Numbered from the stretch's first letter, positions 31,629 to 42,038 are shown. The stretch is 64,000 nucleotides of DNA from an uncultured Clostridiaceae bacterium (GCA_946405135.1 CAMJGD010000001.1:124001-188000), one strand, 5' to 3'. The notes: generated by a model from the sequence alone, not told the origin. Numbers and translations: made by a program.

Positions 31629-32537
31629 TTAAAAAAGTGCTTCAGCGAAGCTATCTGCATCAAATTCTTGAAGATCTTCTATGCCCTCTCCTACTCCAAT
31701 ATATTTTACTGGAATATTTAATTCATTCTTTATGGATATTACTACTCCTCCTTTTGCTGTACCATCGAGTTTTGTCAATATTATACCATCTAAAGGGCAT
31801 ACTTCCATAAACTGTTTTGCTTGAATTACTGCATTTTGGCCTGTAGTGGCATCTAAAACTAAAAGAGTTTGTCTAAAAGCCTCAGTATATTCCCTGTCTA
31901 TAATTCTATTTATTTTTCCAAGTTCATCCATTAAATTTTTCTTATTATGAAGCCTTCCTGCTGTATCGCAAATCAATATATCAGCTTTTCTTGCTTTAGC
32001 TGCTTGTATAGCATCATAAACCACCGCTGCTGGATCTGAACCTTCTTGGTGCTTTATTATATCTACACCAGCTCTATTGCCCCAAACTTCAAGTTGATCA
32101 ATAGCAGCAGCTCTAAAAGTGTCTGCAGCTGCTAACAATACCTTATTGCCATTATCTTTATATTTTGCTGACAATTTGCCTATAGAAGTAGTCTTACCTA
32201 CTCCATTTACACCTATTACTAGCATTACTTCTGGATACTGTTCTTCTTTATCTTCATATCCTTCTTTTAACATTTGAGCAATGACTTCTTTTAAACACGG
32301 TTTAACTTTAAGAGGATCGTTTATCTTTTCCTCTCTTATTTTTACTCTTAATCTTTCTATAATTTCCACTGAAGTTTCTACACCTATATCACAGGTAACC
32401 AGTATCTCTTCTAATTCCTCGTATAAATCTTCGTCGATAGTAACTGCCAGATTCAACATTTCATTTACCTTATCAGTAAAGCTATCTCTTGTCTTTGTAA
32501 GACCTGTTTTTAATTTTTCAAAAATTCCTCCAAACAT
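31629..32537 (-). CDS. ftsY: SRP receptor GTPase FtsY
   Basis: 302 residues. It lacks the long acidic A domain of E. coli FtsY, as in most Firmicutes, and starts with an amphipathic helix. The NG domain has GVNGVGKTTSIGKLSAK (G1), DTAGRLHNKKNLMDEL (G3) and TKLDGTAKGGVV (G4). It follows smc after 21 bases and precedes ylxM-ffh, so chromosome and targeting genes share this unit. Confidence 0.97.
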   Translation of the reverse strand: MFGGIFEKLKTGLTKTRDSFTDKVNEMLNLAVTIDEDLYEELEEILVTCDIGVETSVEIIERLRVKIREEKINDPLKVKPCLKEVIAQMLKEGYEDKEEQYPEVMLVIGVNGVGKTTSIGKLSAKYKDNGNKVLLAAADTFRAAAIDQLEVWGNRAGVDIIKHQEGSDPAAVVYDAIQAAKARKADILICDTAGRLHNKKNLMDELGKINRIIDREYTEAFRQTLLVLDATTGQNAVIQAKQFMEVCPLDGIILTKLDGTAKGGVVISIKNELNIPVKYIGVGEGIEDLQEFDADSFAEALF

Positions 32538-32557
32538 ACATTAAACCCTCCTTTAAA

Positions 32558-35500
32558 TTACTGATTACTTAAGTCAACGGATACTATTTTAGAAATACCT
32601 TTTTCCTCCATGGTAACTCCATATAACACATCGCTTGCTTCCATGGTTCCTTTTCTATGGGTTATAACTATAAATTGAATATTACTAGAAAATTGCTTTA
32701 AAAATTCTGCATATCTATAAACATTTGCATCATCTAAAGCCGCCTCTATTTCATCTAATATACAAAAAGGTGTTGGTTTCATTTTTAATATTGCAAAAAG
32801 TAATGCTATAGCAGATAGTACTTTTTCTCCTCCAGACATAAGGTTTATATTTTGAAGCTTTTTACCTGGAGGTTCAACATTAATTTCAATGTTGGCTGAA
32901 AGCTCATCTCCATCACATAATATAAGATCTGCACTACCACCTTTAAATAGTTCCCTAAAAGTTTCGTTAAAATTCTTTTTAAGTATTAAAAAATTTTCAT
33001 TAAAAACTATTTTCATCTTTTCTGTCATCTCTGATATAAGTGCTAGCAGTTCTTCTCTAGCCTTCATTAAATCTTCCTTTTGAACTGACATAAATGAAAA
33101 TTTATTTTTGACTTCTTCATATTCCTCTATAGCACCTAAATTTACATTGCCTAGTTCCGATATACTGCTCTTGATTGATAAGATTTCCTTTTTAAATTTT
33201 TCTATATTATCTACAGGCTTTGCTTTTTCCACAGCTTCTGCATAAGTTAGATTCAATTCCTCGTTAAGTTTAGTGTATAAATTTTCTCTCTCAATTTCAT
33301 TTTTGGTATTGATTATACTATACTTATTCTTTTCTTCTTCTTTATCTTGGATGCAGTGTTCTAAATTTTCTATTTTATTTACTAATTTTTTTATGTCTTC
33401 TTTTAAATTAATTCTTATTATTTCATTTTTTTCAAACTGCTCTTCCATAGACACAATTTTATCATTTAATCTTTCAATAGCTACTTTATTACTATTTATT
33501 TTGTTTTGTGAATCCTCTATAGAAGATAAATCCTGTTTTAAATTATTACTTAATTCCAGAAGTTTTTCATTAATTTCATCTATTTCTTTAGAAATTCTAA
33601 CCAGGTTTTTGATCTCATTCATAACAAATTCATCTGTCTGAGCTTTATTTACCTTAACTTCTAATAATCTATCTTTTTCTGACTTAGCTAGCTCATTTTT
33701 ATCTTGTAAAGAAATTTCAAGTTTTTTAATTCTATCCTTATTCCAAACTTCTTTTTCACTTAATTCTGCTAATTCTTTTTCTATTGTCTCTATAGTATTT
33801 TTGTTGTCTTCTATTTTTTTATGAATAATTTCAATTTCCTTTTCAGAAACTAAAATATTTTTATTAAGTTTTTCACTTTCATTTTCTACGGAACTTATCT
33901 TACTTTCTATTTTTGTTATTTCAATATTTTGATAATGTATTTCATCTTTTAAATTTAAACACTCTTCGTCAAGAATTTTAAAGTTATCCCTCTTTATTCT
34001 AACTAAACTACTTATCTCATTTAGTGTAGCTTCTGTATTTTTTATTTCTTTAGCAATCTCTTCTATTTCTCTCTTTCTACTTATAATACTTACATTTTTA
34101 TGATAAACACTTCCTCCAGTTAAAGCTCCACCTGGATTTATTACTTCACCTTGAAGTGTAACTATTTTAGCTGAATAATTTAAAGACTTGGCTACTATTA
34201 AAGCACTATCCATATCTTCACAAATCAGCGTTCTGCCAAGAACATATTCTATAGCATTGCTAAACCTATGGTGATACTCTAAAAGTTCACTAGCTATTCC
34301 AATATATCCTTTTATTTCTTTTATGGATGAATTCACGCTGATCTTTTTACTCTTAATTATATTTAATGGTAAAAAAGTAGCTCTTCCTAAATTATTTCTT
34401 TTTAAATACTCGATAAGAGTTTTGGCTGCAGATTCATCTTCCGTTATTATATCCGAGATACTGCCTCCTAATGATATTTCTATAGCTACTTCAAGTTCTT
34501 TTGGTACTTTAATAATCTCTCCTAAAATTCTGCACTTATTTTGAGCTATATTAATCTTTCCTTCTTTTAAATGTACCATAAGGTTCTTGACTGATTTATT
34601 ATATCCTTCATATTGATTTTCTAAATTTAGAAGCATATTATAGTTTGCCTCTAATTTATTAAATTTAATATTATTCTCTTTTATCTTAGCCTCTATATTT
34701 AAAATTTCACTATTTAATTTAGACATAGTCTTTTTATTTTCTTTTATCTTTTCTTCATAATCAGCTATGTTTAAATTTAATTTTTCAATTTCTTTCTTAA
34801 GCATAACCACAGTGGTTGTATTTATTTTTAAAGAATTTGTATAGTTATGATTAGACTCTTTAAGTTGTTCCTTTTTTGAAATCAATATCTTCAAGTCATT
34901 TTCTATAAGAGCTTTATTATTTCTTATTTCTGATATTTTTCTTAATATTTCAATTTCATTTTCCCTAAGATCTGCTATTTCATCTTCTGCAGATTTAATC
35001 TCTTCATTTAAGTTTGTTATTTTTTCTTCTAGGCTTTTTATAACATTTTCTAATTTACTTTGTTCATTTTGATGAGCAATAAGTTCCTCTTCATCTTTTG
35101 CTTTTTCTTGTTGTAATAGACCTATTTTGTTTTTAAGATTAGTATCTTCTTTATGATGATTTGCTACATTTTGTTTTAAATTGCTGCATCTCTCTTCTAA
35201 AAGATTTATTTTAGAAGTTAAATCTTGTATCTTTTCTTTATTTTTATAAAAGTCATCTCTTTCTTGATCGTTTTTTATATTATGATCTTCTAATGCCTTC
35301 TCTAAATCTTGCAGCTCATCCTTATATTTATTCTTTTCTTCCGTTAAATTTTTAACTTCAAAAATGATACTCTCATATTTAGACTTATATTTACCTATTT
35401 TTTCTTCCAACTCTTCCATTGAATTTATTATAAGAGATGTCTCTAACTCATTTAGTGTAGAGGATAGTTTCAAAAACTCTTTAGCTTTTCTATTTTCTAT

Positions 35501-36118
35501 TTCAAGAGGTCCTAGTCTTTCTTCATAAGTTGTAAGTATATCATTAATTCTTATTAAATTTTGTTCCGTATTTCCAAGTTTTTTTTCTGCTTCTTCTTTC
35601 CTGCTTTTAAACTTCACAATTCCTGCAGCTTCTTCCAATAAGGCCCTTCTTTCTTCAGGTCTACCACTTAATATCGCATCTATTTTACCTTGTCCAATTA
35701 TAGAATAACCCTCTTTACCTATACCAGTATCCATAAAAAGTTCATGAATATCTTTTAATCTACAGGAAGTATTATTTATAAAGTACTCACTTTCACCTGA
35801 ACGATAAAGCCTTCTGCTTACAGTGACATCAGTATAATCTATAGGAAGTTCTTTTAATGAATTATCCAAGGTTAATGCCACTTGAGCCAGTCCAACAGGC
35901 TTTCTATACTGAGTACCTGCAAATATGACATCTTCCATCTTTCCTCCCCTTAGACTTTTTACACTTTGTTCCCCAAGTACCCATCTTATAGCATCAGATA
36001 TATTGCTTTTACCACTTCCATTAGGACCTACTACAGCTGTTATACCCTTTTTAAAGCTTAAATCTGTTTTATCTGCAAAAGATTTAAATCCCCTTATCTC
36101 TATAGATTTTAAAAACAT
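32558..36118 (-). CDS. smc: Chromosome segregation ATPase SMC
   Basis: A 1186-residue SMC protein that forms the bacterial condensin with ScpA and ScpB. The N-terminal head starts FLKSIEIRGFKSFADKTDLS and has Walker A GPNGSGKSN. Two long coiled coils (about 170-500 and 680-1010) flank the hinge (about 510-670, with GYIGIASELL). The C-terminal head has LMSGGEK and CILDEIEAALDDANV (signature and Walker B). Codon and charge pattern are uniform, with no break. A 32-residue gene precedes it. Confidence 0.97.
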   Translation of the reverse strand: MFLKSIEIRGFKSFADKTDLSFKKGITAVVGPNGSGKSNISDAIRWVLGEQSVKSLRGGKMEDVIFAGTQYRKPVGLAQVALTLDNSLKELPIDYTDVTVSRRLYRSGESEYFINNTSCRLKDIHELFMDTGIGKEGYSIIGQGKIDAILSGRPEERRALLEEAAGIVKFKSRKEEAEKKLGNTEQNLIRINDILTTYEERLGPLEIENRKAKEFLKLSSTLNELETSLIINSMEELEEKIGKYKSKYESIIFEVKNLTEEKNKYKDELQDLEKALEDHNIKNDQERDDFYKNKEKIQDLTSKINLLEERCSNLKQNVANHHKEDTNLKNKIGLLQQEKAKDEEELIAHQNEQSKLENVIKSLEEKITNLNEEIKSAEDEIADLRENEIEILRKISEIRNNKALIENDLKILISKKEQLKESNHNYTNSLKINTTTVVMLKKEIEKLNLNIADYEEKIKENKKTMSKLNSEILNIEAKIKENNIKFNKLEANYNMLLNLENQYEGYNKSVKNLMVHLKEGKINIAQNKCRILGEIIKVPKELEVAIEISLGGSISDIITEDESAAKTLIEYLKRNNLGRATFLPLNIIKSKKISVNSSIKEIKGYIGIASELLEYHHRFSNAIEYVLGRTLICEDMDSALIVAKSLNYSAKIVTLQGEVINPGGALTGGSVYHKNVSIISRKREIEEIAKEIKNTEATLNEISSLVRIKRDNFKILDEECLNLKDEIHYQNIEITKIESKISSVENESEKLNKNILVSEKEIEIIHKKIEDNKNTIETIEKELAELSEKEVWNKDRIKKLEISLQDKNELAKSEKDRLLEVKVNKAQTDEFVMNEIKNLVRISKEIDEINEKLLELSNNLKQDLSSIEDSQNKINSNKVAIERLNDKIVSMEEQFEKNEIIRINLKEDIKKLVNKIENLEHCIQDKEEEKNKYSIINTKNEIERENLYTKLNEELNLTYAEAVEKAKPVDNIEKFKKEILSIKSSISELGNVNLGAIEEYEEVKNKFSFMSVQKEDLMKAREELLALISEMTEKMKIVFNENFLILKKNFNETFRELFKGGSADLILCDGDELSANIEINVEPPGKKLQNINLMSGGEKVLSAIALLFAILKMKPTPFCILDEIEAALDDANVYRYAEFLKQFSSNIQFIVITHRKGTMEASDVLYGVTMEEKGISKIVSVDLSNQ

Positions 36119-36130
36119 AAATTCACTCCT

Positions 36131-36229
36131 TTATTTTATGAACACCATAGGTAGTAAGCTGATAATAAAAATAGCTATTAATACATAAACTAAAATTTTT
36201 CCTATTTTGTTTCTTGTTTTTGCTTTCAT
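36131..36229 (-). CDS. DUF4044-like single-span membrane peptide
   Basis: A 32-residue protein found by eye. The positively charged start MKAKTRNKIGKI leads into one membrane helix, LVYVLIAIFIISLLPMVF. GAGGTGA precedes the ATG by 4 bases, and the stop codon abuts the smc ribosome binding site, so it is translated just ahead of smc. Size and layout fit DUF4044, short Firmicute peptides of unknown role. It should be inserted in the inner membrane with its N-terminus inside. Confidence 0.75.
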   Translation of the reverse strand: MKAKTRNKIGKILVYVLIAIFIISLLPMVFIK

Positions 36230-36320
36230 GTAATCACCTCTTATAATTTACCTTATACTAGTTTATAGTATATAATTCAAAATATCAATAAGCAGAATTG
36301 CTTTAAGATAACATAAAAAA

Positions 36321-36343
36321 ACCTTAGTGAAAACCACTAAGGT
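36321..36343 (-). terminator. Terminator after spoVS
   Basis: ACCTTAGTG and CACTAAGGT form a perfect 9-bp stem with a 5-base loop; on the minus strand a run of seven T follows. It separates spoVS from the smc unit. Confidence 0.9.
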
Positions 36344-36374
36344 ATAAAATATATACTATACTTTTAAAACATCA

Positions 36375-36635
36375 TCATCTAGGTTCCACTATAAATCTTA
36401 TTGCTGTTCTTTCTTCACCTTCAATACTTATCTCTGAAAATGCAGGCACAACCACTAAATCTATCCCATTTGGTGCTACAAATCCTCTAGTAATAGCAAT
36501 AGCTTTTACTGCTTGGTTTACAGCGCCGGCTCCTACAGCTTGTACTTCAGCAGTTAAGTTATCCCTTAGTACTACTGCTAATGCTCCTGCTACTGATTTT
36601 GGCTGTGAATGAGCTGATACTTTTAATACTTCCAT
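36375..36635 (-). CDS. spoVS: Stage V sporulation protein S
   Basis: The 86-residue SpoVS, an Alba-like fold protein that affects septation and late sporulation. It begins MEVLKVSAHSQPKSVAGALA and continues VQAVGAGAVNQAVKAIAITR and ERTAIRFIVEPR, nearly invariant among spore formers. It is monocistronic, between the radical SAM gene and smc, with a strong terminator. Confidence 0.97.
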   Translation of the reverse strand: MEVLKVSAHSQPKSVAGALAVVLRDNLTAEVQAVGAGAVNQAVKAIAITRGFVAPNGIDLVVVPAFSEISIEGEERTAIRFIVEPR

Positions 36636-36739
36636 AAAATAATTCCTCCCTAAAGTTTGTTAACCATATTAGTAAAATAAGTTAATATAAATAATTTTTT
36701 CCTATAATTATTATTCTATGGAAGATAAAAATTTCCTTC

Positions 36740-37801
36740 TTAAAGTCTTTCCCTTATATAATCATTTATCGACAACTTATAACAATGATTCTCCGTATCT
36801 AAAAGAACTTCGCCTCTATTTATATTACTATTTAGCAATACCTTAACTTCCTTTGTCATCAATTGTTTCTTCATGTCATTAAAAAATATTTTTTTATCTG
36901 CATATAATTTAGATATATCTTTAGGATGAATTTGAATATTTATGTATTTACACTTTTTATCTATACTATTAATAATCATTTCATTATAGAGACTCCCCTC
37001 TACTAATTCCCTGAAAGCAGGATGAAAGGGACCCGCTATTATATCTTTACCTTCATTTATATTATCTGTAGGTTGAAGACCAACTCTTATGATATTTATA
37101 TTATTAGCTACTAACATAGAATATATTTCTTTAGTTATAGTTACAGCTTCCTCTAGGCTATAAGGAATATATTCTCCTCTTTTATACATAATTTCCATAG
37201 GTGTGTCTTTTATTACCAGTGAAGGATATATACGACATAAATTAGGTTTTATATTTATAATCTTCTTGGTGGTTTCTATATCTTTTTGAAAGGTATCTCC
37301 AGGAAGACCTAGCATTATTTGATGACCTAAAATAAAATTATATTTTTTTATTAATGCAGAAGCTTCTATTACATCCTTTTCTGTATGACCTCTGCCAGAC
37401 TTAACAAGCACCTCTTCGTCCATGGATTGAATACCAAGTTCAATAATATCCACTGAATGCTCTTGTAGATTCTTTAATATATTATCATCTATATAATCTG
37501 GTCTTGTAGAAAGTCTTATATAGTCTATTTTACCCTGCTCTTTATAATGTTTAGCTACACTTAACAATTCTTTCTGCTTATTTAAATCAATAGCTGTAAA
37601 AGTTCCTCCAAAGAACGACACCTCCACAGTAGCACTACTTTTATCTATAGTTTTAAGATACTCTTCAATGGTTTTCTGTGTGAAATTTGCATCTACTTTT
37701 TCATTTTCACCAGTTATCCTATCCTGATTACAAAAAACACAATTATGTGGACACCCTTCATGAGGAACAAATATAGGAATTATGTAATGTCTATTGCTCA
37801 T
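36740..37801 (-). CDS. Elp3-like radical SAM protein
   Basis: 353 residues. CPHNCVFCNQDRITG supplies the CxxxCxxC cluster for the [4Fe-4S] of radical SAM enzymes; SFFGGTFTAID and GLPGDTFQKD follow in the barrel. The C-terminal region belongs to the Elp3-like group without the acetyltransferase domain. The gene is a fixed neighbour of rnc and smc in clostridia, but its substrate is unknown. Its start overlaps the end of rnc by 11 bases. Confidence 0.85.
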   Translation of the reverse strand: MSNRHYIIPIFVPHEGCPHNCVFCNQDRITGENEKVDANFTQKTIEEYLKTIDKSSATVEVSFFGGTFTAIDLNKQKELLSVAKHYKEQGKIDYIRLSTRPDYIDDNILKNLQEHSVDIIELGIQSMDEEVLVKSGRGHTEKDVIEASALIKKYNFILGHQIMLGLPGDTFQKDIETTKKIINIKPNLCRIYPSLVIKDTPMEIMYKRGEYIPYSLEEAVTITKEIYSMLVANNINIIRVGLQPTDNINEGKDIIAGPFHPAFRELVEGSLYNEMIINSIDKKCKYINIQIHPKDISKLYADKKIFFNDMKKQLMTKEVKVLLNSNINRGEVLLDTENHCYKLSINDYIRERL

Positions 37802-38498
37802 TTTTATCCTCCAGTTTAGTCAATGCTTCTTTTGCGCTGTTTTGTTCTGATTCTTTTTTACTAAATCCTTGACCTTCCCCCATAATTTCATCATCTATTA
37901 TAACTGTGGTATAAAATTTTCTTCTGTGAGGTGGTCCTTCATATTTTACTAATTTATATCTTATATCTATCTCTCCATTTTTTTGAAGTGTCTCTTGCAG
38001 CTTAGTTTTGTAATCCATAATTATTTCATTTCTAACCGCTTTAAGAATTATATCTTTAAAATTATCTATAATAAATGTTTTGACAAATTCTATACCTTTA
38101 TCCAAATAAATAGCTGCTATTATGGCTTCTACACAATCTGCCTGTATAGAAACCCTTTCTCTTCCTCCTGTTAATTCTTCACCCTTACTCATTCTTATAT
38201 ATTTACCTAACTGCCATTTGAGGGCTACTTCATACAAAGAATTCTCACATACTATAAGAGATCTTATTTTTGTAAGTTCTCCTTCGCTTTTATCTTTACA
38301 ATAATTAAAAAGGTGTTCTGTTATGCATAATTGAAGTACTGAATCGCCTAAAAACTCCAATCTTTCATTAAATCTAATATTTTTATATTGATTAGCATAG
38401 GAACTATGTGTAATAGCAGTAATAAAATAGTCTTTATTATCAAAGTTTATATTTATAATCTTTTCTAGCTCTTCTATAAATGAGTTATCGTATTTCAT
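37791..38498 (-). CDS. rnc: Ribonuclease III
   Basis: Cuts double-stranded RNA in rRNA processing and mRNA decay. 235 residues: catalytic domain with RLEFLGDSVLQLCITEHLF (signature) and ADCVEAIIAAIYLDKG (second acidic pair), then the dsRNA-binding domain from about 155, ending KKESEQNSAKEALTKLE. A 12-bp perfect inverted repeat at 38515-38566 lies just before the ribosome site; this may be a target for self-control. Confidence 0.96.
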   Translation of the reverse strand: MKYDNSFIEELEKIININFDNKDYFITAITHSSYANQYKNIRFNERLEFLGDSVLQLCITEHLFNYCKDKSEGELTKIRSLIVCENSLYEVALKWQLGKYIRMSKGEELTGGRERVSIQADCVEAIIAAIYLDKGIEFVKTFIIDNFKDIILKAVRNEIIMDYKTKLQETLQKNGEIDIRYKLVKYEGPPHRRKFYTTVIIDDEIMGEGQGFSKKESEQNSAKEALTKLEDKNEQ

Positions 38499-38514
38499 TA
38501 ATTCAACTCCTAGG

Positions 38515-38566
38515 AAGTTTATTCTTCAATCTGCTAAATTATATAAACAAATTCAAGAATAAACTT
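38515..38566 (-). promoter_or_regulatory. Long inverted repeat before rnc
   Basis: AAGTTTATTCTT (38515-38526) and AAGAATAAACTT (38555-38566) are perfect 12-bp arms; after one mismatch 3 more pairs extend the stem. The loop holds a TATAAT on the minus strand. As RNA it would be a 15-16 bp duplex beside the rnc ribosome site, like an RNase III target; as DNA it would be an operator around the promoter. Confidence 0.5.
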
Positions 38567-38592
38567 AATATATATTTTATCTTATTACAATT

Positions 38593-38616
38593 AAAGCCCC
38601 GTTATAACGGGACTTT
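38593..38616 (-). terminator. Terminator after acpP
   Basis: A palindromic stem centred on CCCGTTATAACGGG, extended by AAAG and CTTT with one mismatch, lies 9 bases beyond the acpP stop on the minus strand. Confidence 0.6.
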
Positions 38617-38624
38617 CTTTTATA

Positions 38625-38858
38625 TTACTCTTCTGTATGTTCTTTGATATATTCTACTACATCCCCAACTGTAACAATTTTTTCAGCATCTTCATCTGGG
38701 ATTGACATATCAAACTCATCCTCTAATGCCATTATCAATTCAACTATATCAAGTGAATCAGCACCTAAATCTTCCATAAAAGATGATTCCATAGTTATCT
38801 CTTCTTCATCTAAACTCAATTTATCAGCTATTATAGCTCTTATCTTTTCAAAGTTCAT
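38625..38858 (-). CDS. acpP: Acyl carrier protein
   Basis: 77 residues, highly acidic. [20 protein letters not shown] contains the Ser that carries 4'-phosphopantetheine (DSL). It shuttles acyl chains in fatty acid synthesis and hands them to PlsX, the gene just before it. Aspartate- and glutamate-rich ends are typical. It ends with a terminator. Confidence 0.97.
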   Translation of the reverse strand: MNFEKIRAIIADKLSLDEEEITMESSFMEDLGADSLDIVELIMALEDEFDMSIPDEDAEKIVTVGDVVEYIKEHTEE

Positions 38859-38934
38859 GTATTCACCTCCTAATAAAAATTCTATAATTAGATAATATTA
38901 CATAAGTGATTAAGCGTCAATATTACTTTTAATA

Positions 38935-39936
38935 TTATTCAATCAAATATTTATCTATTCCGCCGCTTATTTTTCCCACTACATCATTTTCATAGAATAT
39001 TTCAGCTTGCTTTATAGCATTTTTAATTGCTCTCGCGTCTGAACTGCCGTGGGCTTTAATACAAACACCATTTACACCTATAAAGGCTGCTCCGCCATAC
39101 TCTTTATAATCAAACTTCTTTTTAAAGTTATTAAATACTGGTTTAAGCAGCATTCCTCCAAGCTTTCCTCTTGTACTAGACATTATCTCTTCTTTTAATA
39201 TGTGAAAAATATTAGATGCTACACCTTCATACATTTTTAATACAGTATTGCCTACAAATCCATCGCAAACAAGAATATCTACGTCTCCTGAAGATATATC
39301 TCTTGGCTCCACATTACCAACAAAATTTAATGGAGCTTCTTTCAAAAGCTTAAAGGCTGCCTTTGTGAGCTCATTTCCTTTTTCTTCTTCAGCTCCAATA
39401 TTGATTAATCCTATAGAAGGATTAGCTACATTTAAAACATTTTCAAAGTATATCTTACCCATATATGCAAATTGTAAAAGGTTATTAGGTTTGCATTCTG
39501 CATTAGCGCCACAATCTATTATCATAAATTTTTTATTTTTACCTGGCATTATAGGTGCAAGAGCTGGCCTATCTATACCTTTTATTCTTCCTACTATAAA
39601 TAAAGAACCTGCCATAAACGCACCAGTGCTTCCAGCGGATATAATGGCTTCTGCTTCTTTATTTTTAACAAGGTTTAGGGCTTTATTAAGACTGGAGTCT
39701 TTTTTCCTCCTTACTGCCATTACAGGATGTTCATTAGGGCTTATAACTTCTTCAGCATTTAGTATCTCTATTTTTGACTTATCATATTCGTATTTATCTA
39801 ATTCTTTTTTTATTAAGTCTTCTTTGCCTGTAATAATTATGTGCAAGTCATTAAAATCTTTAACTGCGGACACACACCCTTCTACAATAGCTTTTGGCGA
39901 ATAATCGCCTCCCATTCCATCCACTGCAATTTTCAT
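38935..39936 (-). CDS. plsX: Phosphate acyltransferase PlsX
   Basis: 333 residues. Makes acyl phosphate from acyl-ACP for phospholipid synthesis. [20 protein letters not shown], the [20 protein letters not shown] segment and [18 protein letters not shown] are characteristic. It lies between rpmF and acpP. A terminator after rpmF precedes it, so it may have a promoter of its own. Confidence 0.97.
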   Translation of the reverse strand: MKIAVDGMGGDYSPKAIVEGCVSAVKDFNDLHIIITGKEDLIKKELDKYEYDKSKIEILNAEEVISPNEHPVMAVRRKKDSSLNKALNLVKNKEAEAIISAGSTGAFMAGSLFIVGRIKGIDRPALAPIMPGKNKKFMIIDCGANAECKPNNLLQFAYMGKIYFENVLNVANPSIGLINIGAEEEKGNELTKAAFKLLKEAPLNFVGNVEPRDISSGDVDILVCDGFVGNTVLKMYEGVASNIFHILKEEIMSSTRGKLGGMLLKPVFNNFKKKFDYKEYGGAAFIGVNGVCIKAHGSSDARAIKNAIKQAEIFYENDVVGKISGGIDKYLIE

Positions 39937-39970
39937 CTTAATATCCCTCTTTTCTATTCATATATAAAGA

Positions 39971-39994
39971 AAAGAAAGTCAAATGACTTTCTTT
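39971..39994 (-). terminator. Terminator after rpmF
   Basis: AAAGAAAGTCA and TGACTTTCTTT form an 11-bp stem around two bases, followed on the minus strand by TTCTTTA. It touches the rpmF stop codon. Confidence 0.75.
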
Positions 39995-40175
39995 ATTTCT
40001 CTGTGGAAATGATTTCTTTACCTTTGTAATATCCACAACTTTTACATACTCTATGAGCAAGCTTCATTTCATGACATTGTGGGCATTCAACAATTCCTGG
40101 AACGCTTAATTTAAAAGTTTGAGCTCTTCTTGAATCTCTTCTAGCTTTTGAGAATCTTCTAGCTGGATTTCCCAT
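39993..40175 (-). CDS. rpmF: Large ribosomal subunit protein bL32
   Basis: 60 residues: [19 protein letters not shown], then a zinc ribbon with [20 protein letters not shown], the four Cys of the zinc-bound form. It follows yceD by 12 bases, the usual pairing. Confidence 0.97.
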   Translation of the reverse strand: MGNPARRFSKARRDSRRAQTFKLSVPGIVECPQCHEMKLAHRVCKSCGYYKGKEIISTEK

Positions 40176-40187
40176 TATAACACCTCC

Positions 40188-40685
40188 TTAATTATCCAAA
40201 AACAGATCTTTTAGCTTTGCCAATCTTGGATCTATATCTTGACTTTCACAGTCGCAAGTATGGATATTAAGATTTGTCCCACACTTCTGACAAAGGCCTT
40301 TGCAATCTTCCTTACAAAGTTTTTTTATAGGCAAAGCCATTATAATACTGTTTTCGACAAGTTCAGTGATGTCCAACTTGTCATTTTCTAGGAAGATCAC
40401 ATTATCATCCTCAACATTTTCGGTTGAAAACTTTTCATGTATTTCAAACTCTAAAGGATAATTAAATTTTTCAAGACATCTTGAACAGGTAAGCTGAAGT
40501 TCAGTATTTAAAATAAGATCTACACTTATTATATCACCAATACCAGTAATACTGCCTTCTGTATATATAGGCTTTATAAATAAAATTTCTTCACCATCAT
40601 AATAAAGCTTATCCTCTTCATACGTCAACTGTATATCTTTTTTAAATGATTTATGTTTTATTAATTCTGATAATTCTATTATCAT
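40188..40685 (-). CDS. yceD: YceD family (DUF177) protein
   Basis: 165 residues. An N-terminal half without motifs, then CSRCLEKFNYPLEFE, and CKGLCQKCGTNLNIHTC near the end, a probable metal site. YceD is linked to 23S rRNA accumulation in plants and bacteria and is nearly always encoded before rpmF. An 8-bp inverted repeat (AGAACTTA/TAAGTTCT, 40698-40729) lies just upstream in its leader. Confidence 0.92.
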   Translation of the reverse strand: MIIELSELIKHKSFKKDIQLTYEEDKLYYDGEEILFIKPIYTEGSITGIGDIISVDLILNTELQLTCSRCLEKFNYPLEFEIHEKFSTENVEDDNVIFLENDKLDITELVENSIIMALPIKKLCKEDCKGLCQKCGTNLNIHTCDCESQDIDPRLAKLKDLFLDN

Positions 40686-40841
40686 AGGTTTATTATTAGA
40701 ACTTAAGCTATAAATACTTTATAAGTTCTTAGTACTAATATAGTTTTAAGTCCTATATTTCACTCCCTCAAGATTTTAATTTTGACTGGCAACACAATTT
40801 ATTATATAAACTACCATATTAAAAGTCAAGATTTTTTATAA

Positions 40842-42038
40842 TTATTTGCAAACTAAAGCTTTGGTATCTCTTGCAATCATCAATTCTTCATTAGTAGGGA
40901 TAACAAACACTTTAACTTTAGAATCTGGAGTACTTATTTCTGTAGCTTTACCTCTTACTTTATTTTTATCAAGGTCAAGTTTAACTCCTAAATATCCTAA
41001 GCCAGCGCAAACATCTTCTCTAGTTTCTGGAGAATTTTCTCCTAAGCCCGCAGTAAATACTATACAATCTACTCCATTCATAACAGCTACATAAGAACCT
41101 ATAAACTTTTTAACTTTGTAATTAAAAACATCTAAAGCAAGCTGTGCTCTTTCATTTCCTTCAGCCGCTGAGTCTTCTATATCTCTAAAATCACTGCTTA
41201 CACCTGAAATTCCATAGGCTCCTGATTTCTTATTTAATAAGGTATTTACCTCTTCTGCTGTCAAGTTTAATTCTTGCATAAGATAAGTTGCTATAGCAGG
41301 ATCTATACTTCCTGATCTTGTACCCATAGCTAATCCTTCAAGAGGAGTAAATCCCATGCTGGTTTCTACAGATTTACCGTGATCTACAGCAGTTATACTG
41401 GATCCATTTCCTAAATGGCAGGTTACTATTTTCAATTCACTTAAATCCTTGCCCATCATTTTTGCTGCCATTTGAGATACATATTTGTGAGAAGTTCCAT
41501 GGAATCCATACTTTCTGATTGCATGATCCTTGTATAGTTCATAAGGTAATGGATATACAAATGCTTTTTCAGGCATAGTTTGATGGAAGGCTGTGTCAAA
41601 TACTGCTACCATTGGAGTATTGGGCATTAAAGTTTTACAAGCATTGATACCAATTATATTTGGAGGATTATGAAGTGGTGCTAACTTAACGCACTCTTCT
41701 AATCCTTTCATAACCTCATCATCTATAAGTACTGATTGAGAATATCTTTCTCCTCCATGTACTACCCTATGTCCTACAGCACTTATTTCATTCATATCTT
41801 TAATTACGCCGTTTTCTTTATCTACAAGAGCCTTTAACACAAGTCTTATGGCATCTTTATGGTCCTTCATATCCTGTTTAATTATGTATTTATCTCTTCC
41901 CTCAACTTTTTGAGTCAATACAGAACCATCTATTCCAATTCTTTCAACAAGACCCTTAGCCAAAGCTTCTTCTTTTTCCATATCTATCAATTGATACTTT
42001 AATGATGAACTTCCGCAGTTAATAACTAGTATTTTCAT
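40842..42038 (-). CDS. ackA: Acetate kinase
   Basis: 398 residues. Makes ATP from acetyl phosphate. [18 protein letters not shown] starts the ASKHA fold; [31 protein letters not shown] and [10 protein letters not shown]-like segment ([11 protein letters not shown]) are all present. AAAGGGGATT precedes the ATG. It follows pta by 32 bases, so the Pta-AckA acetate branch is one operon here. Confidence 0.97.
   Translation of the reverse strand: MKILVINCGSSSLKYQLIDMEKEEALAKGLVERIGIDGSVLTQKVEGRDKYIIKQDMKDHKDAIRLVLKALVDKENGVIKDMNEISAVGHRVVHGGERYSQSVLIDDEVMKGLEECVKLAPLHNPPNIIGINACKTLMPNTPMVAVFDTAFHQTMPEKAFVYPLPYELYKDHAIRKYGFHGTSHKYVSQMAAKMMGKDLSELKIVTCHLGNGSSITAVDHGKSVETSMGFTPLEGLAMGTRSGSIDPAIATYLMQELNLTAEEVNTLLNKKSGAYGISGVSSDFRDIEDSAAEGNERAQLALDVFNYKVKKFIGSYVAVMNGVDCIVFTAGLGENSPETREDVCAGLGYLGVKLDLDKNKVRGKATEISTPDSKVKVFVIPTNEELMIARDTKALVCK

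Noticed and set aside
39248-39904. Plus-strand 218-codon open frame opposite plsX
   Set aside because: It is a shadow of plsX with no independent start signal.
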